Assembly: GCF_032121415.1 (NCBI RefSeq)
Contig: NZ_CP135079.1
Span: 992,001 to 1,056,000, forward strand
Direction: 5' to 3'
Source of the DNA: Streptomyces parvus
Lineage (GTDB): Bacteria; Actinomycetota; Actinomycetes; Streptomycetales; Streptomycetaceae
Length of the DNA stretch: 64,000 nt
The notes beneath the pieces are model-generated. The model searched no databases, had not been told where the DNA came from, and saw nothing but the letters and a program-made list of their open reading frames with translations. The stretch's first letter is position 1; each line of letters starts with the position of its first letter. Shown piece after piece: positions 25,383 to 33,417 of this stretch. Both the position numbers and the translations under genes were made by a program.

Positions 25383-25967
25383 GTGAAGGAAGCCGTACAC
25401 ATCAGTGGGGTGCCCTCGCCCGGTACCGATCTCCAGGAGCTCCTGGTGCGGGTCGCCCGGGGCGACCAGGACGCGTTCGCCTCGGTGTACGACGCGGTGA
25501 GCGGGCCCGTGCTCGGCCTGGTGCGCAGCGTCCTCCGCGACCCGGCGCAGTCGGAGGAGGTGGCGCAGGAGGTGCTGGTGGAGGTGTGGCGCACCGCGCC
25601 CCGCTTCCAGGCCTCCCGTGGCAGCGCGATGAACTGGGTGCTGACCCTGGCCCACCACCGGGCCGTCGACCGGGTCCGCTCGGCCGAGGCCGCCGCCGCC
25701 CGGGAGCACAAGGCGGCGCTGCTGGATCGGACGCCCGCCTTCGACGAGGTGTCCGAACAGGTCGAGACCCGGCTGGAGAGAGAACAGGTACGGCGCTGCA
25801 TGCGCACCCTGTCCGAGCTGCAACGGGAGTCGGTGACCCTCGCCTACTACCGGGGCCTGACCTACCGCGAGGTATCCGAACTCCTCTCCGTGCCCCTGGG
25901 CACCATCAAGACACGACTCCGCGACGGCCTCATCCGGCTGCGCGACTGCCTGGGGGTGAGCGCATGA
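25383..25967 (+). CDS. sigK: ECF RNA polymerase sigma factor, SigK type
   Basis: Extracytoplasmic-function sigma factor (194 aa). Region 2 (RDPAQSEEVAQEVLVEVWRT, RGSAMNWVLTLAHHRAVDRVR) and region 4 (LSELQRESVTLAYYRGLTY, REVSELLSVPLGTIKTRLRDG) are complete. The GTG start follows GGGAGGAAACCC. The next gene encodes an RskA-type anti-sigma factor overlapping by ATGA, as in the M. tuberculosis sigK-rskA pair. The neighbours (Cfa-like, DUF1365, amine oxidase, DUF1295, fasciclin) are those of the mycobacterial SigK regulon, which supports the name. Confidence 0.9.
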   Translation: MKEAVHISGVPSPGTDLQELLVRVARGDQDAFASVYDAVSGPVLGLVRSVLRDPAQSEEVAQEVLVEVWRTAPRFQASRGSAMNWVLTLAHHRAVDRVRSAEAAAAREHKAALLDRTPAFDEVSEQVETRLEREQVRRCMRTLSELQRESVTLAYYRGLTYREVSELLSVPLGTIKTRLRDGLIRLRDCLGVSA

Positions 25968-26716
25968 GCACGGCCGAACTGCACACGCTGACTGGGGCCT
26001 ACGCCCTGCATGCGCTGCCGGAGTCCGAACAGCGGGCGTTCGAACGGCATCTGGAGGACTGCGAGGCCTGCGCCCAGGAGGTGCGGGAGCTGTCGGCCAC
26101 CGCCGGCCGGCTCGGTCTCGCCGTCGCCGAGCCCTCGCCGCGCGAGCTGCGCGAGAGGGTGCTGCGGGAGATCACGACCGTACGCCAGGAGGCTCCGGCG
26201 CACGGCAGACGTGAAAGGACCGGCGGGAGGGGGCGCACCGGGCGGTGGTACGCCTACGCGCTCGCCGCCTGCCTCGCGGCGGCCGCCGCGTTCGGAGGGG
26301 TCGCGGTCTGGCAGAACCAGCTGGCACAGGACGCGCGGCAGGAGGCGGACCAGGCGCAGCGTCAGAACGCGCAGCTGGCGCAGGTGCTTTCGGCACCCGA
26401 CGCGAAGACCTCCTCGGGCGAGCTGACGGGCGGGGCTCGCGCCACCGTCGTCGTCTCGCAGAGCCACAACCGCGCGGTGTTCCTGGCCTCGGGGATGGCT
26501 CCGCCGCCGAGCGGCAAGGTCTACCAGATCTGGTTCAACGACGAGGGCACGATGCGTTCGGCCGGGCTGATGGACCCGCGGGCGAGCGACGACGCGGTCC
26601 TGCTCGACGGGCCGGTGGACCGGGCGTCCGGGATGGGCATCACGGTCGAGCCCGCCGGCGGCTCCGCCGAACCGACCTCGTCCCCGGTGGCGCTGATGGA
26701 CTTTCCGACCGCCTGA
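25964..26716 (+). CDS. rskA: Anti-sigma factor, RskA family
   Basis: Membrane-bound anti-sigma factor (250 aa) that should hold SigK inactive until signal-driven proteolysis. The cytoplasmic N-terminus carries the zinc-anti-sigma motif His29-x3-Cys33-x2-Cys36. A single transmembrane helix spans ~93-113 (YALAACLAAAAAFGGVAVW). The exported RskA domain has AVFLASGMAPPPSGKVYQIWF and ends SSPVALMDFPTA. It starts inside the sigK stop (ATGA). Photolyase follows 38 bases later on the same strand. Confidence 0.9.
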   Translation: MSTAELHTLTGAYALHALPESEQRAFERHLEDCEACAQEVRELSATAGRLGLAVAEPSPRELRERVLREITTVRQEAPAHGRRERTGGRGRTGRWYAYALAACLAAAAAFGGVAVWQNQLAQDARQEADQAQRQNAQLAQVLSAPDAKTSSGELTGGARATVVVSQSHNRAVFLASGMAPPPSGKVYQIWFNDEGTMRSAGLMDPRASDDAVLLDGPVDRASGMGITVEPAGGSAEPTSSPVALMDFPTA

Positions 26717-26754
26717 CGTTTCACTCACGAGTACCGCAAGGGAGCGCATGTCCC

Positions 26755-28125
26755 ATGAGTAGTGTCGCGGTGGTGCTGTTCACCTCCGACCTGCGTCTGC
26801 ACGACAATCCGGTGCTGCGTGCCGCCCTGCGGGACGCGGACGAGGTCGTCCCGCTGTTCGTCCGTGACGACGCCGTCCACCGGGCCGGGTTCGACGCACC
26901 CAACCGGCTGGCGTTCCTCGCGGACTGCCTGGCGGAGCTGGACACCGGACTCCGTGACCGCGACGGCAGACTGGTCGTCCGCCGGGGCGGGACGGCCCGA
27001 GAGGTGAAACGGATCGTCGAGCAGACCGGGGCGGAGTCCGTACACATGGCCGCCGGGGTCAGCGGGTACGCGGCACAGCGCGAGGAACGGATCCGGGAGG
27101 CCCTCGCGGGGACCGGTTGCGATCTGCACGTCCACGACGCGGTGGTCACCGCGCTCGCTCCGGGCCGGGTGATCCCGACGGGCGGCAAGGACCACTTCGC
27201 GGTGTTCACCCCGTACTTCCGCCGTTGGGAGGCGGAGGGGGTACGGGGCACACTGACCGCTCCCCGCACGGTCCGGGTGCCCGACGGCGTGTCCGGCGAC
27301 GCGCTCCCGGACCGGGACGCCGTCAAGAACGTCTCCCCCGGTCTCGCCCGGGGCGGCGAGGAAACGGGCCGCAAGCTGGTGGCGTCCTGGCTCCACGGCC
27401 CCGTGGCCGACTACGAGGAGGGCCACGACGACCTGGCGGGCGACGCGACGTCCCGGCTCTCCCCGCATCTGCACTTCGGTACGGTCTCCGCCGCCGAACT
27501 GGCCAACCGGGCACGGGAGAAGGGCGGGCCCGGCGGTGAGGCGTTCGTGCGGCAGCTGGCCTGGCGCGACTTCCACCACCAGGTCCTCGCGGCCCGGCCC
27601 GACGCCTCCTGGTCCGACTACCGGCCGCGCCACGACCGCTGGCGCTCCGACCAGGACGAGATCGACGCCTGGAAGTCCGGGCGGACGGGCTATCCGCTGG
27701 TGGACGCGGCGATGCGGCAGCTCGCGCACGAGGGCTGGATGCACAACCGGGGTCGGATGCTGGCCGCGAGCTTCCTCACGAAGACGCTGTACGTGGACTG
27801 GCGGGTGGGCGCCCGGCACTTCCTGGACCTGCTGGTCGACGGGGACGTGGCGAACAACCAGCTCAACTGGCAGTGGGTGGCCGGCACAGGGACGGACACC
27901 CGCCCCAACCGCATCCTGAACCCGGTGATCCAGGGCAAGCGCTTCGACCCGGACGGCGCCTACGTGCGGCGGTGGGTGCCGGAGCTGGCGGAGGTGGAGG
28001 GGCCCGCGATCCACGAACCCTGGAAACTGGAGGGCCTGGACCGGGCGGGCGTCGACTACCCCGACCCGGTGGTGGACCTGGCCGAGGCGCGGTCCCGCTT
28101 CGAACGCGCGCGCGGCCTGGACTGA
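26755..28125 (+). CDS. phr: Deoxyribodipyrimidine photolyase (CPD class I)
   Basis: Light-dependent repair enzyme (456 aa) for cyclobutane pyrimidine dimers. The N-terminal antenna-binding Rossmann domain (FTSDLRLHDNPVL) and C-terminal FAD-binding helical domain (RQLAWRDFHHQVL, WMHNRGRMLAASFLTK, NNQLNWQWVAGTGTD, RRWVPEL) are intact, including the Trp-rich electron path. It lies 38 bases after rskA with only a weak ribosome site (GGGAG), so it is probably the third gene of the SigK operon. A second ATG seven bases upstream is out of frame. A strong terminator follows. Confidence 0.94.
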   Translation: MSSVAVVLFTSDLRLHDNPVLRAALRDADEVVPLFVRDDAVHRAGFDAPNRLAFLADCLAELDTGLRDRDGRLVVRRGGTAREVKRIVEQTGAESVHMAAGVSGYAAQREERIREALAGTGCDLHVHDAVVTALAPGRVIPTGGKDHFAVFTPYFRRWEAEGVRGTLTAPRTVRVPDGVSGDALPDRDAVKNVSPGLARGGEETGRKLVASWLHGPVADYEEGHDDLAGDATSRLSPHLHFGTVSAAELANRAREKGGPGGEAFVRQLAWRDFHHQVLAARPDASWSDYRPRHDRWRSDQDEIDAWKSGRTGYPLVDAAMRQLAHEGWMHNRGRMLAASFLTKTLYVDWRVGARHFLDLLVDGDVANNQLNWQWVAGTGTDTRPNRILNPVIQGKRFDPDGAYVRRWVPELAEVEGPAIHEPWKLEGLDRAGVDYPDPVVDLAEARSRFERARGLD

Positions 28126-28140
28126 CCCGTACGGCCCTCG

Positions 28141-28180
28141 GGAAGGGCCTGTTCCGCGCGGCTGCGGAACAGGCCCTTCC
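28141..28180. terminator. Bidirectional terminator between phr and the lipid operon
   Basis: A 17-bp perfect stem (28141-28157 with 28164-28180) has a 6-base loop. It sits between the convergent stops of phr and the DUF1295 gene. Confidence 0.85.
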
Positions 28181-28187
28181 GGGTAAC

Positions 28188-28991
28188 TCACGGGCGACGT
28201 GGCGGCCTCGGGATGAAGGCGCTCGTCCGGGCCTGGTACTCGGCGAACCCCGGCCGGTCGGCCATATGACGCTCCAGCAGGGCCGCTCCGCTGCCCTTGG
28301 TCAGCAGGAAGCTCATCACCAGGGGAGCGACAACGGTGGCGGCAGCGGCGGCCGGCGCCTGGCAGACGAAGAGGAAGAGGCCCCACCAGACGCAGAAGTC
28401 GCCGAAGTAGTTCGGATGGCGGGTCCAGGACCACAGTCCCCGGTCCATGATCTTCCCCTTGTTGGCGGGGTCGGCCTTGAACCGGGCGAGCTGGGCGTCT
28501 CCGATCGCCTCGAAGGCCAGCCCGACCGCCCACAGCAGCACCCCCGCCCAGGCCCACCAGGCGAGCGGCGCGGTGAGGTACTGCGCCGCCTGGACCGGGA
28601 GCGAGACGAGCCAGACCAGCGCGCCCTGGAGGAGGTACACCTTGCGCAGGGCATGCAGCTGGGGGTTGCCGGGGGCCCTGGCCAGCATCTTCTCGTAACG
28701 CGGGTCCTCTCCGTGCCCCTTCCCGCGCCGCCCGATGTGGATCGCGAGGCGCAGCCCCCAGATCACGGTCAGGGCGGTGACGAGCAGCCGGCGGGCGTCG
28801 TCGCCCTCGCCCGCCGAGAGGCCGTAGGAGACCAGCGCGACGGCGGCGAACCCGATGCCCCAGGCGACGTCGACGATCCGGTGCACACCCTTCTTCAGGG
28901 AGATGGCGAAGGTGACGAGCATGACGCCGAGGGCTGCGACGGCCGCGCCCGCGAGCCCGCTCGCGAACACGGACCAGGCGAAGCCGCTCAC
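28188..28991 (-). CDS. DUF1295 membrane protein (steroid-reductase/ICMT-like fold)
   Basis: Integral membrane protein (267 aa) of the DUF1295 family, related in fold to 5-alpha-reductases and isoprenylcysteine methyltransferases. The diagnostic block is RGLWSWTRHPNYFGDFCVWWG, with LLTKGSGAALLERHM and a C-terminal GFAEYQARTSAFIPRPP. Family members act on lipids with NADPH or SAM; the substrate is unknown. GTG start overlaps the preceding 38-codon ORF by GTGA. The homologue in M. tuberculosis (Rv0446c) lies beside sigK. Confidence 0.87.
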   Translation of the reverse strand: MSGFAWSVFASGLAGAAVAALGVMLVTFAISLKKGVHRIVDVAWGIGFAAVALVSYGLSAGEGDDARRLLVTALTVIWGLRLAIHIGRRGKGHGEDPRYEKMLARAPGNPQLHALRKVYLLQGALVWLVSLPVQAAQYLTAPLAWWAWAGVLLWAVGLAFEAIGDAQLARFKADPANKGKIMDRGLWSWTRHPNYFGDFCVWWGLFLFVCQAPAAAAATVVAPLVMSFLLTKGSGAALLERHMADRPGFAEYQARTSAFIPRPPRRP

Positions 28992-29104
28992 CGCTCCCCC
29001 TCCGGCCCGGCCGGTGCGTACCGGTGGCGCCGGGTGGCGGGCGTCACGGCGGAGCCGACCGCGCCGAGGCGCAGGGCGGGCGCCCTGGTGGCGGAGGTGG
29101 TCAC
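28988..29104 (-). CDS. 38-codon ORF linking cfa-like and DUF1295 genes
   Basis: A short ORF (GTG start, TGA stop) fills the gap between the methyltransferase and DUF1295 genes exactly. It overlaps both by GTGA, four bases each. The product is basic, Arg/Ala/Pro-rich, with no membrane helix or known domain (begins VTTSATRAPALRLGAVG). Either it is a real small protein or it exists to carry ribosomes across by termination-reinitiation. The start rests only on the overlap pattern, which every other junction of this operon shares. Confidence 0.45.
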   Translation of the reverse strand: MTTSATRAPALRLGAVGSAVTPATRRHRYAPAGPEGER

Positions 29105-30366
29105 GCGGTCTCCTCACGGGTCAGCAGCAGTTGCTGCACATCGAGATAGCCGGAGCGGAAGCCCGCTTCCGAGTACGCGAGGTAGAAGGTCCACATCCGG
29201 CGGAAGACGGCGTCGAAGCCGAGGGCGTCGACGTCGGCGGCCCGCTCGGTGAACCGCTCGCGCCACAGCCGGAGCGTCTCGGCGTAGTGCGCGCCGAACC
29301 GGATGCGCTGGGTGGTGCGCAGCCGGGTGTGCCTGGTGGTGGTCCGCTCGACGGCCTCCGTGGAGGGCAGCAGCCCGCCGGGGAAGATGTACTTGTGGAT
29401 CCAGGTGTACGTGGAGCGGCTGGCGCGCAGCCGGTCGTCGGGCATGGTGATGGCCTGGAGGGCTATCCGGCCGCCGGGGACGAGCAGCCGGTCCAGGGTT
29501 CGGAAGTAGACCGGCCAGAACTCCTCGCCGACCGCCTCGATCATCTCGACGCTGACGATGGCGTCGTAGTCGCCGGTGACATGGCGGTAGTCGCTCAGCC
29601 GTACCTCGACGCGGTCCTCGAACCCGGCTTCGCGGATGCGGGCCCGGGCCAGTTCGCGCTGTTCGGCGGAGAGGGTGACGGTGGTGACCCGAGCCCCGCG
29701 GGCGGCCGCGCGGATGGCCAGTTCGCCCCAGCCGGTGCCGATCTCCAGCAGCCGGGTGCCGTCGGCGACCCCGGCTGCGTCGAGCAGCCGGTCGATCTTG
29801 CGGTGCTGGGCGGCGGGCAGCAGGTCGTGTTCGGCGGGGAAGCCGCGGAAGACCGCGGAGGAGTAGGAGAGCGTCTCGTCCAGGAAGAGGGCGAACAGTT
29901 CGTTGGACAGGTCGTAGTGGTGGCTGATGTTGTCCCGGGAGCCCTCGGGGGTGTTCATCTGCGCGGCGGGCCTGCGCAGGTGCCAGATGCCGCGCAGGCG
30001 TTGCAGCGGCCGGGGGACGAGGTCGGCGGCGTTGTCGGCGAGCACGGTCAGCACGGCGACGAGGTCGGGCGCGTCCCATTCCCCGGCCATGTAGGACTCG
30101 CCGAAGCCGATGAGTCCGCTCGCCCCGATCCGCCGGAAGAAGGCGTCGGGGGCGCGGATGTCCATGAGCGGCCCGCCGAGGCCGATGTGGTCCCGGCCCG
30201 CGAGCCGGGCGCGCAGGGGGAGCCTGCCGAGCGCGCGGCGGACGGTGCGTTCCGCGACGGCGGTCCGGGCGCGGGAGGCCCGGGGCAGGGTGACGATGTC
30301 GGGCCAGCGTTCCGGGTCGGCCCCGGGGGTGTGCTCTGCCGGCAGCGCCGAGGTGGGAGCGGTCAC
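29101..30366 (-). CDS. Cyclopropane-fatty-acid-synthase-type SAM methyltransferase
   Basis: Cfa/UfaA1-like enzyme (421 aa) that methylates the double bond of membrane-lipid acyl chains. SAM motif I LLEIGTGWGELAI, the family block NISHHYDLSNELFALFLDETLSYSSAVF and the bicarbonate/catalytic region SVEMIEAVGEEFW are present. The N-terminal lipid-binding domain is full length. The product may be cyclopropane, methyl-branched or, with the neighbouring flavoenzyme, furan fatty acids. GTG start overlaps the DUF1365 stop by GTGA. Confidence 0.9.
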   Translation of the reverse strand: MTAPTSALPAEHTPGADPERWPDIVTLPRASRARTAVAERTVRRALGRLPLRARLAGRDHIGLGGPLMDIRAPDAFFRRIGASGLIGFGESYMAGEWDAPDLVAVLTVLADNAADLVPRPLQRLRGIWHLRRPAAQMNTPEGSRDNISHHYDLSNELFALFLDETLSYSSAVFRGFPAEHDLLPAAQHRKIDRLLDAAGVADGTRLLEIGTGWGELAIRAAARGARVTTVTLSAEQRELARARIREAGFEDRVEVRLSDYRHVTGDYDAIVSVEMIEAVGEEFWPVYFRTLDRLLVPGGRIALQAITMPDDRLRASRSTYTWIHKYIFPGGLLPSTEAVERTTTRHTRLRTTQRIRFGAHYAETLRLWRERFTERAADVDALGFDAVFRRMWTFYLAYSEAGFRSGYLDVQQLLLTREETA

Positions 30367-31085
30367 TGCATGCCTTCCTGTGTGCGGTGCGGACGACGGG
30401 GTTGCACGGGGAGCCCGCGCAGATAGAGCCGGATGCCGTGCAGGCGGATCGCGGCGGAGACGAGGACGGTGGAGAGGGGGTGGCGCAGGGCGAGGCGCAC
30501 CAGCTCCCGGGAGGTGGGCGGGCGGCGGGCTCCCCGTACGGTCGCGGTGAACGGGCGGGCTCCCTCACGCTCCAGACGGACGCTCAGGTCGAGCCGGGCC
30601 CCGGGCTGGGGCAGCCGCATCCGGTAGCCGCCGTCCACGGGGAAGAACGGCGAGACGTAGAACTCCTTGCCGGTCACGGCACGGTCCATACCGTCGGGGT
30701 GCAGAAGGTAGCCGTGCCGTCCGCCGTAGGTGTTGTGCACCTCGGCGACGACGCAGAGGGGACTGCCGTCGGCGCGGTGGCACCAGTAGACGGTGATCGG
30801 GTTGAAGACGTACCCGAACACCCGGGCCTGGGTGAGCATGGTGATGGTGCCGTCGCCCAGCTCCACGCCCCGGGCCCGCAGGAAACGCTCAAGCCCGGCC
30901 CGGACGGTGGGGGCGGTGCCGCCGAAGTGGTCGCGGGGGTCGAACCGGGCCAGCGGCCGCAGGGCGCGCGGCAGCTCGGGCGGCCGGTCCGGGTCGATCA
31001 GCCACAGGTAGGTCCGGTGCCGGAACGCGTACTTCGTCGGCCGGTTGCGTACGTGCGTGATCGTGCACGGGTAGAGGGCGCTCAC
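30363..31085 (-). CDS. DUF1365 family protein
   Basis: Soluble protein of about 240 aa in the DUF1365 family, almost always found between a flavin amine oxidase and a Cfa-like gene. Signature stretches are ALYPCTITHVRNRPTKYAFRH, VFGYVFNPITVYWCHR and EVHNTYGGRHGYLL. The reaction is unknown; genetic context ties it to acyl-chain modification. GTG at 31085 reproduces the GTGA overlap seen through the operon; a GTG one codon upstream is equally possible. Confidence 0.87.
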   Translation of the reverse strand: MSALYPCTITHVRNRPTKYAFRHRTYLWLIDPDRPPELPRALRPLARFDPRDHFGGTAPTVRAGLERFLRARGVELGDGTITMLTQARVFGYVFNPITVYWCHRADGSPLCVVAEVHNTYGGRHGYLLHPDGMDRAVTGKEFYVSPFFPVDGGYRMRLPQPGARLDLSVRLEREGARPFTATVRGARRPPTSRELVRLALRHPLSTVLVSAAIRLHGIRLYLRGLPVQPRRPHRTQEGMQ

Positions 31086-32356
31086 CACCTCACCCCCAGG
31101 GCGGCGGCGGCCTCGACCCCCGAACGGCAGCCGTCCTCATGGAAGCCCCAGCCGTGGTACGCCCCCGCGTAGGCGGTGACGGGACCGGACAGCGTGGGCA
31201 GCCGGGCCTGGGCCGCGGCCGACTCCGGGGTGTAGACGGGGTGCTCGTAGACCATGCGGGCGCGAACGGTGTCCGGGGCGACCCGCTCGGCGCCGTTCAG
31301 CGTGACGACGTAGGTGTCCGGGGCGTCGAGCCGCTGGAGCCGGTTCATGTCGTAGCTGACGGTCACCCGGTCGGCGTCGGCGGCGCACGAGGGCATCAGG
31401 TAGTTCCAGGAGGCCCTGGCCCCTGGGGCGCGCGGCAGCAGCGTGGTGTCCGTGTGCAGCAGGGTCGGGTTGCGGGAGTACCGGAACGCGCCGAGCGTGC
31501 TGCGCTCGGCGTCGGTCGGGTCGGCGAGCATCCGCAGCGCCTGGTCGGGGTGGGTGGCGACGACGACGGAGTCGTACGGGGTGGTCGTGCCGTCCTCGGT
31601 GGTGATGTCGGCGCCGTCCGCGTGCCGGGTGATCGCGCGGACCGGGGTCGCGGTGTGCACGGCGGCGAGCTGCTTGACGACGAGGTCGACGTAAGCGCGC
31701 GACCCGCCGGTGACGGTGCGCCAGACCGGTGAGCCGCCGATGGTGAGCATGCCGTGGTGGTCGAGGAAGCGGAAGAGATAGCGGGCCGGGTAGCGCAGGG
31801 CGGTGACCGGGTCGCAGGACCAGACCGCGGAGACCACGGGCGTCAGGAAGTGGGCGTGGAAGAACGGCGAGAAGCGCCCGCGCCGGGCGAACTCCCCCAG
31901 CGTCATCGCGCTCGCCCCGTTCTCCGGCAGCGCCAGCAGGGCCCGGGCGGCGCGGTGGAAGCGCGGCACCTCGGCGAGCATCCGCAGATAGGGGCCGCGC
32001 GCGGCGGAGCGCGGCTGCGCGAAGAGCCCGGCGGGCCCCCGGGCTCCGGCGTACTCCAGACCGCAGCCCTCGCACCGTACGGACATCGACATCTCGGACT
32101 CCTGGGTGGCGACGCCCAGTTCGTCGAAGAGCCGCAGCAGGTGGGGGTAGGTCCGCCGGTTGTGCACGATGAACCCGGAGTCGACACGGTGCACCCGGCC
32201 GTCGGACGCGGCCAGATCGTGGGTGTGGGCGTGGCCGCCGACCCGGTCGTCCGCTTCGTACAGCGTCACCTCGTGGGCGTCCCGAAGGACGTGGGCGGCG
32301 GTCAGCCCCGCCACTCCGGCTCCCACCACGGCCGTCCGCCGCCGTTCCCCTGCCAT
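31082..32356 (-). CDS. FAD-dependent amine-oxidase-fold oxidoreductase
   Basis: Flavoprotein (424 aa) with the N-terminal dinucleotide fold VVGAGVAGLTAAHVL, a second FAD contact GGHAHTHD, and VDSGFIVHNRRTYPHLLRLF. It belongs to the amine oxidase/phytoene-desaturase-like group encoded beside Cfa-like and DUF1365 genes. In Rhodobacter sphaeroides a related pair makes furan fatty acids, which suggests a desaturase role on methylated acyl chains. It is first gene of the operon. ATG with GGAGGGAG upstream, and a SigK-type promoter 61-88 bases before the start. Confidence 0.88.
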   Translation of the reverse strand: MAGERRRTAVVGAGVAGLTAAHVLRDAHEVTLYEADDRVGGHAHTHDLAASDGRVHRVDSGFIVHNRRTYPHLLRLFDELGVATQESEMSMSVRCEGCGLEYAGARGPAGLFAQPRSAARGPYLRMLAEVPRFHRAARALLALPENGASAMTLGEFARRGRFSPFFHAHFLTPVVSAVWSCDPVTALRYPARYLFRFLDHHGMLTIGGSPVWRTVTGGSRAYVDLVVKQLAAVHTATPVRAITRHADGADITTEDGTTTPYDSVVVATHPDQALRMLADPTDAERSTLGAFRYSRNPTLLHTDTTLLPRAPGARASWNYLMPSCAADADRVTVSYDMNRLQRLDAPDTYVVTLNGAERVAPDTVRARMVYEHPVYTPESAAAQARLPTLSGPVTAYAGAYHGWGFHEDGCRSGVEAAAALGVRW

Positions 32357-32416
32357 TCCGGCTCCCTCCGGTCCCTGCGCCTGGTCGGAGCGCTGCTGGA
32401 GCGCCCCTCAGGTGGC

Positions 32417-32444
32417 ATTCGTGGCCGGTGGCCGAACGGATTGG
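32417..32444 (-). promoter_or_regulatory. SigK-type promoter of the lipid-modification operon
   Basis: Read on the minus strand, CCAATC (32444-32439) and ACGAAT (32422-32417) are separated by 16 bases. Spacing and -35 are identical to the sigK promoter and the -10 differs at one position. It lies upstream of the amine oxidase gene. Confidence 0.72.
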
Positions 32445-32489
32445 TCGATCACCGAATCTGATCCGAACGAGTGAATGAGGAGTCCGGGA

Positions 32490-32517
32490 CCAATCTGCCG
32501 ACCGACCGGCGCCGAAC
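32490..32517 (+). promoter_or_regulatory. SigK-type promoter of the fasciclin gene
   Basis: CCAATC at 32490-32495 and CCGAAC at 32512-32517 are again 16 bases apart. It lies 57 bases before the fasciclin lipoprotein start and 45 bases from the divergent lipid-operon promoter, back to back. Confidence 0.72.
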
Positions 32518-32574
32518 CCCCTGTGTCCGAACAGACCGCTCTCCGCACGACACTTCCGATCCAGGAGAAACGCC

Positions 32575-33222
32575 ATGAACACGCTCATCTTCCGCCGCGC
32601 AGCCGTCGCCGTGTCCGCAGCAGCCGTGCTGCCGCTGGCGCTGACCGCCTGCTCGTCGGACGACTCCTCCAAGGACTCGGCGGCCGGCTCCACGCCCAGC
32701 GCGTCCGCGCCGGCGAGCCCCTCGGCCGACGACTCGGCGACCATGGACAAGCCGTTCGGCCCGGCCTGTTCGTCGGTGCCGAAGGAGGGCGCGGGCTCGT
32801 TCGACGGCATGGCGAAGGACCCGGTCGCGACGGCCGCCTCGAACAACGAGGAGCTGTCGACGCTGGTGGCCGCCGTGAAGCAGGCCGGCCTGGTCGACAC
32901 GCTCAACAACGCCGAGAACATCACGGTGTTCGCCCCGACCAACGACGCCTTCGCGAAGATCCCGAAGGCCGACCTGGACGCGCTGCTGGCGAACAAGGCC
33001 GAGCTCACCAAGGTCCTCACCTACCACGTGGTGGGCGAGAAGCTGACGCCTCAGCAGCTGGAGAAGGGGTCCTTCGGCACCCTGGAGAAGAGCAGGCTGA
33101 CGACGGCCGGCTCGGGCACCGAGTACACCGTGAACGACTCCTCGAAGGTCGTCTGCGGCAACGTCCCGACCGCCAACGCGACGGTCTACATCGTGGACAC
33201 GGTCCTGATGCCTCCGAAGTAA
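32575..33222 (+). CDS. Fasciclin-domain lipoprotein, MPT70/MPT83-like
   Basis: Surface lipoprotein (215 aa). The signal peptide ends in the lipobox LTAC with Cys26. A Ser/Asp/Ala-rich linker leads to a FAS1 domain (~65-215) with NITVFAPTNDAFAKIP, VLTYHVVGEKLTP and ATVYIVDTVLMPPK. The two Cys of FGPACSS and KVVCGNV match the disulfide positions expected in MPT70/MPT83. Those antigens are the main SigK targets in M. tuberculosis, and this gene has its own SigK-like promoter. AGGAG ribosome site. Likely adhesion or cell-surface stress role. Confidence 0.92.
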   Translation: MNTLIFRRAAVAVSAAAVLPLALTACSSDDSSKDSAAGSTPSASAPASPSADDSATMDKPFGPACSSVPKEGAGSFDGMAKDPVATAASNNEELSTLVAAVKQAGLVDTLNNAENITVFAPTNDAFAKIPKADLDALLANKAELTKVLTYHVVGEKLTPQQLEKGSFGTLEKSRLTTAGSGTEYTVNDSSKVVCGNVPTANATVYIVDTVLMPPK

Positions 33223-33242
33223 CCCTCGACCGATTCCCCCAT

Positions 33243-33292
33243 CGACGAGGGGCGGGGAGCCGCGGTGCGCCGCGGCTCCCCGCCCCTCGTCG
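33243..33292 (+). terminator. Very strong terminator after the fasciclin gene
   Basis: A 23-bp perfect stem (33243-33265 with 33270-33292) closes a TGCG tetraloop, 20 bases past the stop. A short AT-rich run follows. Confidence 0.9.
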
Positions 33293-33417
33293 CCCGGGAA
33301 AAATCCCGCCCGAAATATACACATAAGTGCCAGATAAGAGCACTATGGAGGTATGGGCGCCTGCCACACCCATCCGTACAGCGGCAGGGCCCGCAGGATC
33401 GAAGGGGACGAAATCTC

